A stretch of 53,904 nt of DNA from Comamonadaceae bacterium. Its GTDB lineage: Bacteria; Pseudomonadota; Gammaproteobacteria; Burkholderiales; Burkholderiaceae_C. This document shows, in pieces, positions 13,048-24,007 of the stretch. A model generated the notes under the pieces. It made no database searches and was not told the origin of the DNA. It saw only the letters and a program-made list of their open reading frames with translations. The stretch is from NCBI GenBank assembly GCA_947454955.1, contig CANGLW010000018.1:1-53904 (forward strand), given 5' to 3'. Made by a program: the position numbers and the translations under genes. How positions within the stretch are numbered: the first letter of the stretch is position 1; every line of letters begins with the position of its first letter.

Positions 13048-14357
13048 TGCACGGCCCGGCTTTGTGGCAGCAGCTGCAAAGCTGCGCCTTGGTGATCGAG
13101 CGTGTGCTCAAAGGCGCGTCGGCCACCCAGGTGTTGGACGATGTGCGGGCCGACTGGCGCCCGGGCGTGCAGTCTTTGAGCTATGTGGTCATGCGCCATC
13201 TGGGCACAGCCCAAGCCTTGCGCCAATTTCTGGCACCCAAAGCGCCCAAGCCTGCGGCCGATGCCTTGTTGCTGACTGCGCTGGCCTTGCTGGTGGATGA
13301 GCGCCAACGCTACGACCCGCATACCCTGGTCAACCAAGCGGTCGAGGCTGCAAAAAAACAGCGCAGCACGCTACCTTTGGCGTCTTTCATCAATGGTTGT
13401 TTGCGCCGTTGTTTGCGTGAACAAGCTGCCTTGATGGGCCAGGTGATGCAGCAACCCCAAGCACGCTGGAACCACCCTGCCTGGTGGATTGCAAGACTCC
13501 AGCATGAGCAGCCTGAGCATTGGGAAACCATTTTGCAGGCGAACAACCAGCAAGCGCCCATGGTGCTGCGGGTCAACCGCCGCCACCTCAGTCGCGATGC
13601 TTATCTCGCTCAACTCCAAGAAGCGGGTATCGATGCTTGGCCGCAAGACGAGCATGGGGTGATGCTGCTCAAACCCCGGCCGGTGTCTGAGATTCCAGGC
13701 TTTGTGCAAGGCCAGGTGTCGGTGCAAGACACCGCTGCGCAACTGGCTGCCCCCTTGCTGCTGCAAGGCATGAACTTGGGGTCAAGTTCTCGGGTGTTGG
13801 ATGCCTGTGCCGCGCCCGGTGGCAAAACCGCACACCTGCTGGAGCTGTGCGATGCCCCAGTGACGGCTTTGGAAATTGACGCCCAGCGTGCTGAAAAAAT
13901 CACCCAAGGCTTGCAGCGCTTGGGGCTCAAGGCAGAGGTCATCACCGCTGATGCGGCGAACACCGACAGTTGGTGGGATGGTGAGTTGTTTGACGCCATG
14001 CTGGTGGACGCGCCATGCACCGCCTCAGGCATCGTCAAGCGTCACCCGGATGTGCGTTGGCTGCGCCGCGAGACCGACATTGCGCAGCTTGCCGCCCAGC
14101 AATCACGCCTGCTGCAAGCCCTGTGGCCCTTGCTCAAGCCTGGCGGGCGGCTGCTGTACTGCACCTGCTCGGTCTTCCGCGCTGAGGGGCAGGACCAAAT
14201 CGATGCGTTTCTTACACACAACACCCAGGCCCGTTTATTGCCCTCGCCCGGTCATTTAATGCCGGTGTTGGGCGTTGACGCGCCCAAGCTCACGGACAAT
14301 CCACAAGATGTTCACGACGGGTTTTATTACGCTTTGCTGGAGAAAGTGCGCGCGTAG
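13047..14357 (+). CDS. rsmB: 16S rRNA m5C967 methyltransferase RsmB
   Basis: 436 residues. The N-terminal NusB-like RNA-binding domain (about 1-140) is joined to a Rossmann methyltransferase. SAM motif I is DACAAPGGKTAHLLEL, motif IV DAPCTASGIVKRHPDVRW carries the product-release Cys, and motif VI YCTCSVFRAEG carries the nucleophile Cys. It makes 5-methylcytosine at position 967 of 16S rRNA. The ATG at 13047 overlaps the preceding TGA. Its 3' end overlaps the next gene by 50 bases. Confidence 0.93.
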   Translation: MHGPALWQQLQSCALVIERVLKGASATQVLDDVRADWRPGVQSLSYVVMRHLGTAQALRQFLAPKAPKPAADALLLTALALLVDERQRYDPHTLVNQAVEAAKKQRSTLPLASFINGCLRRCLREQAALMGQVMQQPQARWNHPAWWIARLQHEQPEHWETILQANNQQAPMVLRVNRRHLSRDAYLAQLQEAGIDAWPQDEHGVMLLKPRPVSEIPGFVQGQVSVQDTAAQLAAPLLLQGMNLGSSSRVLDACAAPGGKTAHLLELCDAPVTALEIDAQRAEKITQGLQRLGLKAEVITADAANTDSWWDGELFDAMLVDAPCTASGIVKRHPDVRWLRRETDIAQLAAQQSRLLQALWPLLKPGGRLLYCTCSVFRAEGQDQIDAFLTHNTQARLLPSPGHLMPVLGVDAPKLTDNPQDVHDGFYYALLEKVRA

Positions 14358-14940
14358 CGTACTGTGGCTGGTCTTGGCGTGGGCCGCAGCGTTGACACCC
14401 GCCTGGGCACAAAGTGGCGCGGTGGAGTTCACCCAGTTCAAGCTTGAAAAAACCGCTGACCAACTCTTGCTCAGCAGCAGTGTGCAGTTTGAGTTGCCCG
14501 CCGCGGTGGAAGACGCCTTGCTCAAAGGTGTGCCCGTGTTCTTTGTGGCAGAGGTCGACATTTACCGCGAGCGCTGGTACTGGCTTGACAAAAAAGTGGC
14601 TGGCCCCACCCGCCACATGCGCTTAGCCTTTCAGCCCTTGACCCGCCGCTGGCGTTTGGGCATGGGCAACGGCCCCTTGGGGGCCAATGCGCAAAGCAGT
14701 GCTTTGAACCAAAACTTTGAAACCTTGGCTGAGGCCCTGGCGACCATCCGCCGGATTTCAGGCTGGCCGGTGGCCGAACTTGCTGAGCTGGAAGCCGGCG
14801 CGAAATACCGCTTGGACTACCGCTTTTATTTGGACCTGAGCCAGCTGCCCAGGCCACTGCAAATTGGCGCTTTGGGTCAGAGCGACTGGAACATGAACGC
14901 TTCGCTCACCCAACGGCTGAGCCTGGATAACCTGAAATGA
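14308..14940 (+). CDS. DUF4390 exported protein
   Basis: 210 residues. A signal peptide (hydrophobic LWLVLAWAAALTPAWA, probable cleavage AWA-Q) is followed by a domain with VEFTQFKLEKTADQLLLSS, PVFFVAEVDIYRERWYW and GWPVAELAELEAG. This matches the DUF4390 family that typically sits between rsmB and ntrY in Burkholderiales. The role is unknown. The ATG at 14308 starts inside rsmB; no better downstream start leaves the signal peptide intact. Its TGA overlaps the ATG of the kinase gene, suggesting a link to the two-component system. Confidence 0.75.
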   Translation: MFTTGFITLCWRKCARSVLWLVLAWAAALTPAWAQSGAVEFTQFKLEKTADQLLLSSSVQFELPAAVEDALLKGVPVFFVAEVDIYRERWYWLDKKVAGPTRHMRLAFQPLTRRWRLGMGNGPLGANAQSSALNQNFETLAEALATIRRISGWPVAELAELEAGAKYRLDYRFYLDLSQLPRPLQIGALGQSDWNMNASLTQRLSLDNLK

Positions 14941-17222
14941 ACATGGGTAGCGCACCCCAAGCTGAGCAGGCGCAACGTGCCCGTGCCATGCGTTGGGTGC
15001 TGGTGGCCGGTTTGGCCGCCATGGTGGCCATTGGCCTGGTGCTCTTGTTTTTGCTGACCCAGGCCACCAACAACCAAGCCCTGTACGAAGAAAACTACAG
15101 CCAGTTGTTTGCCATCAACATGGTAGTGGCTGGCTCGCTACTGGGTGTGATTGTCTGGATTGCTTGGCGTTTGTTCCGTCGCCTGCGCCAGGGCCGTTTT
15201 GGCAGCCGTTTGTTGGTCAAGCTCGCGGCCATTTTTGCGCTGGCCGGTTTCGCGCCGGGCATGTTGATTTACGTGGTGTCCTACCAGTTCGTCTCGCGCT
15301 CAATCGAGAGTTGGTTTGACGTGAAGGTCGAAGGTGCGCTCGAAGCCGGTTTGAGCCTGGGGCGTGAAACCCTGGAGACCCTCTCGCAAGACCTGAGCAT
15401 CAAAACCCGCGCCAGTGCTGCCGGCCTGCAAGACACGCCCGATGTGACCGCCGGCCTGGTGCTGGAGCGCCAACGTGACCAGCTGGGCGTGCGCAGCCTG
15501 GTGCTGTGGACCAGCAACGCCCAGGTGGTGGCCAGCAGCAGCGCAGGCTTGAGTGACAAGACCGAACGACCCAGCGCCCAGCAATTCCGCGCGGCGCGCA
15601 CCCAGCGTGCCATCACCTGGGTGGAGGGCTTTGACGAAAACAGTGTGGAGGCGGAGCGTCAGGGCCGCATCAAAGCTCTGGTGTTGGTGCCCTCCAACGG
15701 GCTCGAGCTGTTGGGCGAGGCCCGGTTCCTCATGAGCACGCTGGAGTTGCCAGCCTCGCTGGTGGCCAATGCCATGGCGGTGACCGAGGCCAACCGCGAG
15801 TACCAGCAACGCGCTTTGGCGCGTGATGGGCTGCGGCGCATGTACATCGGCACGCTCACCCTGAGTTTGTTCTTGGCGGTGTTTGGTGCGGTGTTGTTGG
15901 CGGTGGTCTTGGGCAACCAGATCATCCAGCCGATGATCGTGTTGGCCGATGGTGTGCGCCAGGTGGCCGCGGGCGACTTGCGCCCCAAAACCGCCTTGCA
16001 AGGCAACGACGAGTTGGGCGGCCTCACCCGCTCGTTTGCTGACATGACCCAGCAGTTGGCCGATGCCCGCCATGCGGTGCAAAACAGCATGGAGCAAGTG
16101 AGCTCCGCGCGTGCGAACTTGCAAACGATTTTGGACAACCTCACCGCAGGTGTGATGGTGCTCGATGACACCGGGCGCATCCGCTCGTCCAACCCCGGAG
16201 CCACACGGATTTTGCGCGCGCCTCTGGCCGCCTATGAATCGCGCTTGATCACCGAGGTGCCGGGGCTCGAAGACTTCGGGCGTGATGTGATGCGCCAGTT
16301 TGAGCTGTTCTTGGTTGAACGTGCCGAGCATGGGCTGGACCACTGGCAGCAGTCTTTCACCTTGGGCCAGCAATTTGGCAACCCCGCAGGCACTGATGCC
16401 GAGCCTGCTATTACTTTGGTAGCGCGTGGGGCAGAACTGCCAAGGGGTAGAAGGCTCTTGGTCTTTGATGATATTTCTGAGATCGTGTCGGCACAACGCG
16501 CCCAGGCTTGGGGCGAAGTGGCACGGCGCTTGGCGCATGAAATCAAAAACCCGCTCACGCCCATCCAGTTGTCGGCCGAGCGTTTGCAAATGAAACTCGA
16601 GGGCAAGTTGCAAGCGCCTGAATCGGCGGTGCTCGAGAAATCCGTCAAAACCATTGTGGACCAGGTGGACGCGATGAAGCGGCTGGTCAATGAGTTTCGT
16701 GATTACGCACGCTTGCCCAGTGCGGAACTCCAACCTCTGGACCTCAACGACCTCGTGACCGAGGTGCTGCACCTCTACGACACCGAGGGCGCGAACTCGC
16801 CGATCGAGGTCAAGCTCGACATGACATGCCCCTTGATTTTGGGCGATGCGCAGCAGTTGCGCCAAGTCATCCACAACCTGATTCAAAACGCGCAAGATGC
16901 CACCGACCAGAACCCCATCGCACCCGCGCAACACCCGGTGACCGTCAGCACCCAGTGGATGAGCACCAGCCGCAAAGTGCGCTTGCGCATCAGCGACCAC
17001 GGCACGGGGTTCCCCGACAACATCCTCAAACGTGCATTCGAACCCTATGTCACCACCAAGAGCAAAGGCACAGGTTTGGGCCTGGCGGTGGTGAAGAAAA
17101 TTGCCGATGAACACAGCGCCCGCATCGAGATCCGCAACCGTCTGGAAAACGAGCAGTTGGTGGGCGCCCAAGTATCGTTATCATTCGCCATGGCGGCAGC
17201 TGCACAGACAGCGGCCGTTTGA
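14937..17222 (+). CDS. ntrY: NtrY-type sensor histidine kinase
   Basis: 761 residues. Four membrane segments are visible (about 19-41, 56-78, 94-120 and 301-327), with a periplasmic loop between the third and fourth. HAMP, PAS (LQTILDNLTAGVMVLDDTGR), HisKA (phospho-acceptor His534 in RRLAHEIKNPLTPIQLSAER) and HATPase_c (N box LIQNAQDA, GTGLGLAVVKKI) follow. This is the NtrY architecture. NtrYX systems respond to nitrogen or redox status; the signal is not deducible here. The preceding stop overlaps the ATG, and the partner regulator follows 18 bases later. Confidence 0.88.
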   Translation: MNMGSAPQAEQAQRARAMRWVLVAGLAAMVAIGLVLLFLLTQATNNQALYEENYSQLFAINMVVAGSLLGVIVWIAWRLFRRLRQGRFGSRLLVKLAAIFALAGFAPGMLIYVVSYQFVSRSIESWFDVKVEGALEAGLSLGRETLETLSQDLSIKTRASAAGLQDTPDVTAGLVLERQRDQLGVRSLVLWTSNAQVVASSSAGLSDKTERPSAQQFRAARTQRAITWVEGFDENSVEAERQGRIKALVLVPSNGLELLGEARFLMSTLELPASLVANAMAVTEANREYQQRALARDGLRRMYIGTLTLSLFLAVFGAVLLAVVLGNQIIQPMIVLADGVRQVAAGDLRPKTALQGNDELGGLTRSFADMTQQLADARHAVQNSMEQVSSARANLQTILDNLTAGVMVLDDTGRIRSSNPGATRILRAPLAAYESRLITEVPGLEDFGRDVMRQFELFLVERAEHGLDHWQQSFTLGQQFGNPAGTDAEPAITLVARGAELPRGRRLLVFDDISEIVSAQRAQAWGEVARRLAHEIKNPLTPIQLSAERLQMKLEGKLQAPESAVLEKSVKTIVDQVDAMKRLVNEFRDYARLPSAELQPLDLNDLVTEVLHLYDTEGANSPIEVKLDMTCPLILGDAQQLRQVIHNLIQNAQDATDQNPIAPAQHPVTVSTQWMSTSRKVRLRISDHGTGFPDNILKRAFEPYVTTKSKGTGLGLAVVKKIADEHSARIEIRNRLENEQLVGAQVSLSFAMAAAAQTAAV

Positions 17223-17240
17223 GGAGACATAACAGGCATC

Positions 17241-17915
17241 ATGGCAAACATACTGGTGGTCGATGACGAGCTGGGCATCCGCGATTTGCTGAGAGAAATT
17301 CTCAACGATGAAGGACACCAGGTCGAAGTGGCAGAGAACGCAGCGCAAGCGCGGCTGGCGCGTCAGCGTGAGCGCCCCGACTTGGTGTTGCTCGACATCT
17401 GGATGCCCGACACCGATGGTGTGACCCTGCTCAAAGAGTGGTCCGCCTCTGGTGCCTTGACCATGCCGGTGATCATGATGAGCGGGCACGCCACCATCGA
17501 CACTGCGGTGGAAGCCACCCGTATTGGCGCGCTGGCTTTTCTTGAAAAGCCCATCACCATGCAAAAGCTGCTCAAAGCGGTGGAGCAGGGCCTGACCAAA
17601 AATCAACTGCACCACGCAGCTGTTGCCCGCGCCCAGTTGGTGGAGGCCGCCGCAGGCGCACCCTTGGCAGCACCCCGCACCGAGCCCATCGTGGCTGTGG
17701 TGGAACAAGGCCCGCAAGCCAGCCAGACCTTCACCCTGGACAAGCCCTTGCGCGAAGCGCGCGATGAGTTTGAGAAGGCCTATTTCGAATTTCACCTGGC
17801 CTGCGAGAACGGCTCGATGACCCGCGTGGCCGACAAAACCGGCCTGGAGCGCACCCACCTCTACCGCAAACTCAAACAGCTCGGTGTGAGCTTGGGCCGC
17901 ACCAAGCGTGTGTGA
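17241..17915 (+). CDS. NtrX-like response regulator lacking the AAA+ domain
   Basis: 224 residues. The receiver domain (1-120) has Asp8/Asp9, phospho-acceptor Asp52 in LLDIWMPD, and Lys103 in FLEKPI. A roughly 60-residue linker leads to a Fis-type helix-turn-helix (GSMTRVADKTGLERTHLYRK). Classical NtrX (about 450 residues) has an AAA+ sigma-54 activator domain between these two; it is absent, so this protein cannot remodel sigma-54 polymerase and must act like ActR/RegA-type regulators. It pairs with the upstream NtrY-type kinase. The frame is intact across the junction, so it is not a frameshift remnant. Confidence 0.85.
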   Translation: MANILVVDDELGIRDLLREILNDEGHQVEVAENAAQARLARQRERPDLVLLDIWMPDTDGVTLLKEWSASGALTMPVIMMSGHATIDTAVEATRIGALAFLEKPITMQKLLKAVEQGLTKNQLHHAAVARAQLVEAAAGAPLAAPRTEPIVAVVEQGPQASQTFTLDKPLREARDEFEKAYFEFHLACENGSMTRVADKTGLERTHLYRKLKQLGVSLGRTKRV

Positions 17916-18125
17916 ATGAGCTTTGCCGTGAGGTGGTTGGTGGTGTTTGTGTCGGCCTGTGCGCTGCTGGTTCTGCAGGCTTGCACATGGATCAGCCCGC
18001 AATCCGTGTACGAAGGCACCAGAGACAGAGCCCGCGCTGAGTCAGCCGGACAAGCACCCCCGGTGACCACCCTGCCGGATTACGACAACTACCAAAAAGA
18101 GCGCGAGCGGGTCAAAGCCCGCTAA
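17916..18125 (+). CDS. Small predicted lipoprotein
   Basis: 69 residues. A hydrophobic N-terminus (VVFVSACALLVLQAC) ends in a lipobox-like LQAC with Cys at about residue 23, followed by a polar tail ending KERERVKAR. No known family is recognised. The ATG directly follows the stop of the regulator gene, so it is the last gene of the rsmB–ntrYX operon. The tail covers only about 45 residues, suggesting a small envelope protein. Confidence 0.6.
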   Translation: MSFAVRWLVVFVSACALLVLQACTWISPQSVYEGTRDRARAESAGQAPPVTTLPDYDNYQKERERVKAR

Positions 18126-18130
18126 CTTGG

Positions 18131-18139
18131 TGCTAGAAT
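18131..18139 (+). promoter_or_regulatory. Extended -10 promoter of tRNA-Phe
   Basis: TGC followed by TAGAAT (5 of 6 to the sigma-70 -10 box) forms an extended -10 element ending nine bases before the mature tRNA 5' end. No good -35 box is seen at the expected distance. This suggests tRNA-Phe has its own transcription start just after the lipoprotein stop. Confidence 0.55.
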
Positions 18140-18148
18140 ATTTGTCTT

Positions 18149-18224
18149 GGCCCGGTAGCTCAGTCGGTAGAGCAGAGGATTGAAAATCCTTGTGTCGGCA
18201 GTTCGATTCTGTCCCAGGCCACCA
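18149..18224 (+). tRNA. trnF: tRNA-Phe (anticodon GAA)
   Basis: A 76-nt cloverleaf with encoded CCA. The anticodon loop is TTGAAAA, the T loop TTCGATT, and the T stem GGCAG/CTGTC has one G-T pair. The acceptor stem pairs 18149-18155 with 18214-18220 but has a C·A mismatch at the fifth pair (18153 with 18216; tRNA positions 5 and 68). All other pairs are intact. It lies immediately upstream of the polysaccharide locus. Confidence 0.94.
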
Positions 18225-18230
18225 TCTACC

Positions 18231-18259
18231 AAGCCCAGCCAAGTGCTGGGCTTTTTTTT
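18231..18259 (+). terminator. rho-independent terminator after tRNA-Phe
   Basis: Nine perfect base pairs (18231-18239 with 18245-18253) with a five-base loop are followed by an eight-T run (18252-18259). This cleanly separates the tRNA from the polysaccharide operon. Confidence 0.92.
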
Positions 18260-18290
18260 GGGCGGCATACCACTGAAAAAGCTGTCTCCA

Positions 18291-18299
18291 TGTCAGAAT
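18291..18299 (+). promoter_or_regulatory. Candidate promoter of the polysaccharide operon
   Basis: TGT plus CAGAAT resembles an extended -10 box (4 of 6). A weak -35-like CTGAAA lies at 18273-18278, with a short 15-base spacing. It is the only plausible -10 in the 141-base leader between the tRNA-Phe terminator and the first gene, and would place the ops-like element about 20 bases into the transcript. Confidence 0.3.
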
Positions 18300-18325
18300 T
18301 AGCTCTTTTAGCCTACTTGCTGGCT

Positions 18326-18337
18326 TGCGGTAGCTTG
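18326..18337 (+). promoter_or_regulatory. ops (JUMPstart-type) element
   Basis: TGCGGTAGCTTG matches the ops consensus GGCGGTAGYNTG at 11 of 12 positions (first base T instead of G), and the GCGGTAGC core is complete. ops pauses RNA polymerase and recruits RfaH, a NusG paralogue, to long polysaccharide and secretion operons. It lies on the coding strand in the untranslated leader, 64 bases before the first start codon of a 25-kb operon, exactly where ops elements are found. No RfaH gene is in the window. Confidence 0.6.
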
Positions 18338-18360
18338 CCTAAAGCATCAAGCAATTTTTT
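18333..18360 (+). terminator. Leader hairpin with U6 tract, possible attenuator
   Basis: GCTTG (18333-18337) can pair with CAAGC (18348-18352), followed by AA and six T residues (18355-18360). The 5' arm overlaps the ops-like element, and an alternative GCTTG at 18323-18327 could compete for the same 3' arm. The five-bp stem is weak, so any termination would be partial and could be the event an RfaH-type factor overrides. Confidence 0.3.
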
Positions 18361-18400
18361 CTTGGCCGAAACAGCTTGCTCAAATCAGGAGTTCTAACAG

Positions 18401-21230
<2,830 letters not shown>

Positions 21231-21232
21231 AA

Positions 21233-22333
21233 ATGGAATTTATTGATCTTAAGAGTCAATACCAGAGGCTGAAAGCTGATATTGATGCCGGTATTCAGCG
21301 TGTGCTGGACCATGGCCAGTACATCCTTGGGCCCGAAGTGGCTGAGCTAGAAGAAAAGCTGGCCGCCTACACTGGCGCAAAGTATTGCATTTCGGTGGCC
21401 AATGGCACGGACGCTCTTCAGATTGCGCTCATGGCGCTGGGGGTGGGGCCGGGTGACGAAGTTATCACTCCAGGTTTTACTTACATCGCGACGGCGGAAA
21501 CCGTTGCCCTGCTTCGCGCTAAGCCGGTCTATGTGGATGTAGACGCGCGCACCTATAACCTCGACCCCAAACTGCTCGAGGCTGCTATCACGCCCGCTAC
21601 TCGCGCCATCATCCCGGTCAGCTTGTACGGTCAGTGCGCCGACTTTGACGCCATCAACGCCATCGCAGCGCGCCAGGGCATCCCGGTCATCGAAGATGCT
21701 GCGCAGAGTTTTGGCGCGAGCTACAAAGGTCGCAAGAGTTGTAACCTCTCGACCATCGCCTGCACCAGTTTCTTCCCCAGCAAGCCGCTGGGCTGCTACG
21801 GTGATGGTGGTGCGGTTTTCACCAGCGACGAAGAGCTGGCCAAGGTCATCCGTCAGATCGCGCGCCACGGCCAGGACCGGCGTTACCACCATGTTCGTGT
21901 TGGTGTGAATAGCAGGCTAGACACCATCCAGGCGGCCATCTTGTTGCCCAAGCTGGCTATCCTGGACGATGAAATGGCGCAGCGTCAGGAAGTCGCTGCG
22001 CGGTACACCAGGCTGCTGAATGAGGCCGGTATTACTACCACGCCTTACGTCGAGCCTCACAACATGAGTGCATGGGCGCAATACACTGTCCGGGTACTTT
22101 CTCGTGATGCCGTCCAGAAAAAAATGAGCGAAGCGGGCGTGCCCACGGCGGTGCATTACCCGATACCTCTGAACAAGCAGCCAGCCGTAATGGATACCAC
22201 TGCTAGCCTACCCGTGGGCGACGAGGTCGCCGGTAAGGTCATCAGTCTGCCTATGAGTCCTTGCATGTCCGAAGCTGACCAGGACAGCGTGGTGCAAACC
22301 TTGCATGCCAGTCCCACCAATGTGACAGCTTAA
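21233..22333 (+). CDS. wbpE: WbpE-type PLP aminotransferase (DegT/DnrJ/EryC1)
   Basis: 366 residues. Internal aldimine Lys184 lies in FFPSKPLGCYGDGG, with the PLP-binding [11 protein letters not shown] and EDAAQSFGA. It transfers an amino group from glutamate to C3 of the 3-keto-uronic acid. The N-terminus FIDLKSQYQRLKADID is typical of WbpE/WlbC. It starts 2 bases after wbpD. A hexose-4-transaminase role is less likely given the preceding B and D homologues. Base composition rises within this gene, from AT-rich at the 5' end to GC-richer later. Confidence 0.83.
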   Translation: MEFIDLKSQYQRLKADIDAGIQRVLDHGQYILGPEVAELEEKLAAYTGAKYCISVANGTDALQIALMALGVGPGDEVITPGFTYIATAETVALLRAKPVYVDVDARTYNLDPKLLEAAITPATRAIIPVSLYGQCADFDAINAIAARQGIPVIEDAAQSFGASYKGRKSCNLSTIACTSFFPSKPLGCYGDGGAVFTSDEELAKVIRQIARHGQDRRYHHVRVGVNSRLDTIQAAILLPKLAILDDEMAQRQEVAARYTRLLNEAGITTTPYVEPHNMSAWAQYTVRVLSRDAVQKKMSEAGVPTAVHYPIPLNKQPAVMDTTASLPVGDEVAGKVISLPMSPCMSEADQDSVVQTLHASPTNVTA

Positions 22334-22369
22334 GTACTGAATTGTAATTTTTTGAGTGGATGAATCAAC

Positions 22370-23494
22370 ATGACAAACGGCGTTCCGTTTATCGATCTGA
22401 AGCGTTTCGAGCCTGGCTTTCAACAGGCCCTGATGGAGAAATTCGCTGCCATGACCTCCAATGCTCAGTTCATAGGGGGCAACGAGATCGCCGAGCTGGA
22501 GCGCCGTCTCCAGACCGTGGTGTCGGTCCAGCATGCAGTGACCTGTGCTAACGGAACAGACGCCTTGCAACTGGCCCTGCGTGCGCTGGGCGTCGGCCGG
22601 GGTGATGTGGTCCTGGTGCCCAACGTGACGTTTTGGGCTACCTACGAGGCTGTTGTCAATGTCGGGGCAGATCCGGTCACGTTGGATGCCAGCCTGGAAG
22701 ACGGTGGCGTGTCCTACGCTGCCCTTGAGCAGGCGCTATCGCAGGCTAAACCCAAGGCTGCTATCGTCGCGCACCTATATGGCTGGGGCAGCCAGCAGCT
22801 TGCTGAGATCCGGGAACTCTGCCGTAAGCATGGTATTCCCCTGCTAGAGGATGGTGCGCAATGCTTTGGCGCCACCTACCAGGAGCAATCGATCTACAAG
22901 GGAGCCCTTATCTCGACGACCTCTTTCTATCCTGCCAAGGTTCTGGGCGGGGCTGGCGATGGAGGGGCCGTGTTCACCGATGATGTTGGTCTAGCAGACA
23001 AGGTTCGCCGACTAGCTAACCACGGTCGTACCACGCATTATGGGTATGGCGATGTCGGCTGGAACTCCCGGCTGGATGCCTTGCAGGCCGCATTTCTTAA
23101 TCTGTCGATTAACCACATCGATCAGCGCATCGCTTCGCGTCGCGAGGCGGCGCATTTCTACCAGAAGGTCCTTCCCACGCTCGGCCTGGAGGTTTTATCG
23201 CCGTCCGCTGACTATGCTGAGAACGGTTATTGCAATGTCTGCCTCGTTCGGGATCAAGGCAAGAAGAAGGCACTGGAAACCGCCCTAAAAGACGCCGGCA
23301 TCGGCTTCGGGAACATCTACCCAGGCGTGATGTCTTCTCAGGAAGGTGCGCGCGTTTATAACAAGGGGCATTTCGGTGGACGCGATGGCGAGGTGTTGTG
23401 TGCATCCGTTCTGAACCTACCGCTGTTCCCCTACATGACTCACGAAGAACTCGACCGCGTAGTCGATGTGGTGCGCGGCGCATTGTCGAACTAG
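22370..23494 (+). CDS. Second DegT-family sugar aminotransferase
   Basis: 374 residues. Lys190 in [14 protein letters not shown] is the PLP lysine; [17 protein letters not shown] and [13 protein letters not shown] are PLP-site motifs. It resembles the previous gene in layout (starts [12 protein letters not shown]) but is clearly divergent, so it is a paralogue, not a recent copy. The following acyltransferase and Gfo/Idh genes make it the E' member of a second E-D-B-like set. Likely product: a 3-amino uronic or deoxy sugar; the exact substrate is not deducible. It is separated from wbpE by 36 AT-rich bases. Confidence 0.75.
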   Translation: MTNGVPFIDLKRFEPGFQQALMEKFAAMTSNAQFIGGNEIAELERRLQTVVSVQHAVTCANGTDALQLALRALGVGRGDVVLVPNVTFWATYEAVVNVGADPVTLDASLEDGGVSYAALEQALSQAKPKAAIVAHLYGWGSQQLAEIRELCRKHGIPLLEDGAQCFGATYQEQSIYKGALISTTSFYPAKVLGGAGDGGAVFTDDVGLADKVRRLANHGRTTHYGYGDVGWNSRLDALQAAFLNLSINHIDQRIASRREAAHFYQKVLPTLGLEVLSPSADYAENGYCNVCLVRDQGKKKALETALKDAGIGFGNIYPGVMSSQEGARVYNKGHFGGRDGEVLCASVLNLPLFPYMTHEELDRVVDVVRGALSN

Positions 23495-23500
23495 GAGATC

Positions 23501-24001
23501 ATGATGACGAGCAACGTATTTATCCACCCGACGGCTAATGTGGCCGCCAAATCGCAGATCGGCGAGGGAACCAAGGTTTGGATAAACGTCCAGATCCGGG
23601 AGCGCGCTTCCATCGGGGAAAACTGCATATTGTCCAAGGATGTCTATGTCGATCACGGCGTGTCTATCGGTAACCGCTGTAAGATTCAGAACAGTGTTTC
23701 TGTCTACCACGGCGTGAGCATCGGCGACGACGTCTTCGTCGGACCGAATGTTGCCTTTACCAATGATCGCGTTCCCCGCGCATTTAATCCGGAATGGAAA
23801 ATCACCCCGACTAGGATAGAAAACGGGGCCAGTATCGGCGCGAATTCGACCATTGTCTGCGGCGTTACTGTCGGAGAGTACGCTATGGTCGCGGCTGGCA
23901 GCGTGGTGACTCGGGATGTGCCGCCTTACACCCTCGTGATGGGTAACCCTGCCCGGCCAGCCAGCAAGATCGACAAGATGGGAAACCGCGTTGCGGATTA
24001 A
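23501..24001 (+). CDS. Second hexapeptide-repeat acyltransferase (WbpD-like)
   Basis: 166 residues. The left-handed beta-helix starts HPTANVAAKSQIGEGTKVW and has IGNRCKIQNSVSVYHGVSIG and GASIGANSTIVCGVTVG. The sequence parallels the wbpD product through most of its length but lacks its longer C-terminal tail. It should N-acylate the amino sugar made by the preceding aminotransferase. An ATG at 23504 is equally possible; GGAG lies six bases before the first one. Confidence 0.75.
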   Translation: MMTSNVFIHPTANVAAKSQIGEGTKVWINVQIRERASIGENCILSKDVYVDHGVSIGNRCKIQNSVSVYHGVSIGDDVFVGPNVAFTNDRVPRAFNPEWKITPTRIENGASIGANSTIVCGVTVGEYAMVAAGSVVTRDVPPYTLVMGNPARPASKIDKMGNRVAD

Positions 24002-24007
24002 ACAGAA

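Noticed and set aside
18149..18224. tRNA-Phe as the integration site of a genomic island carrying the polysaccharide operon
   Set aside because: No integrase is present, and no copy of the tRNA 3' end was found around 43230-43330.
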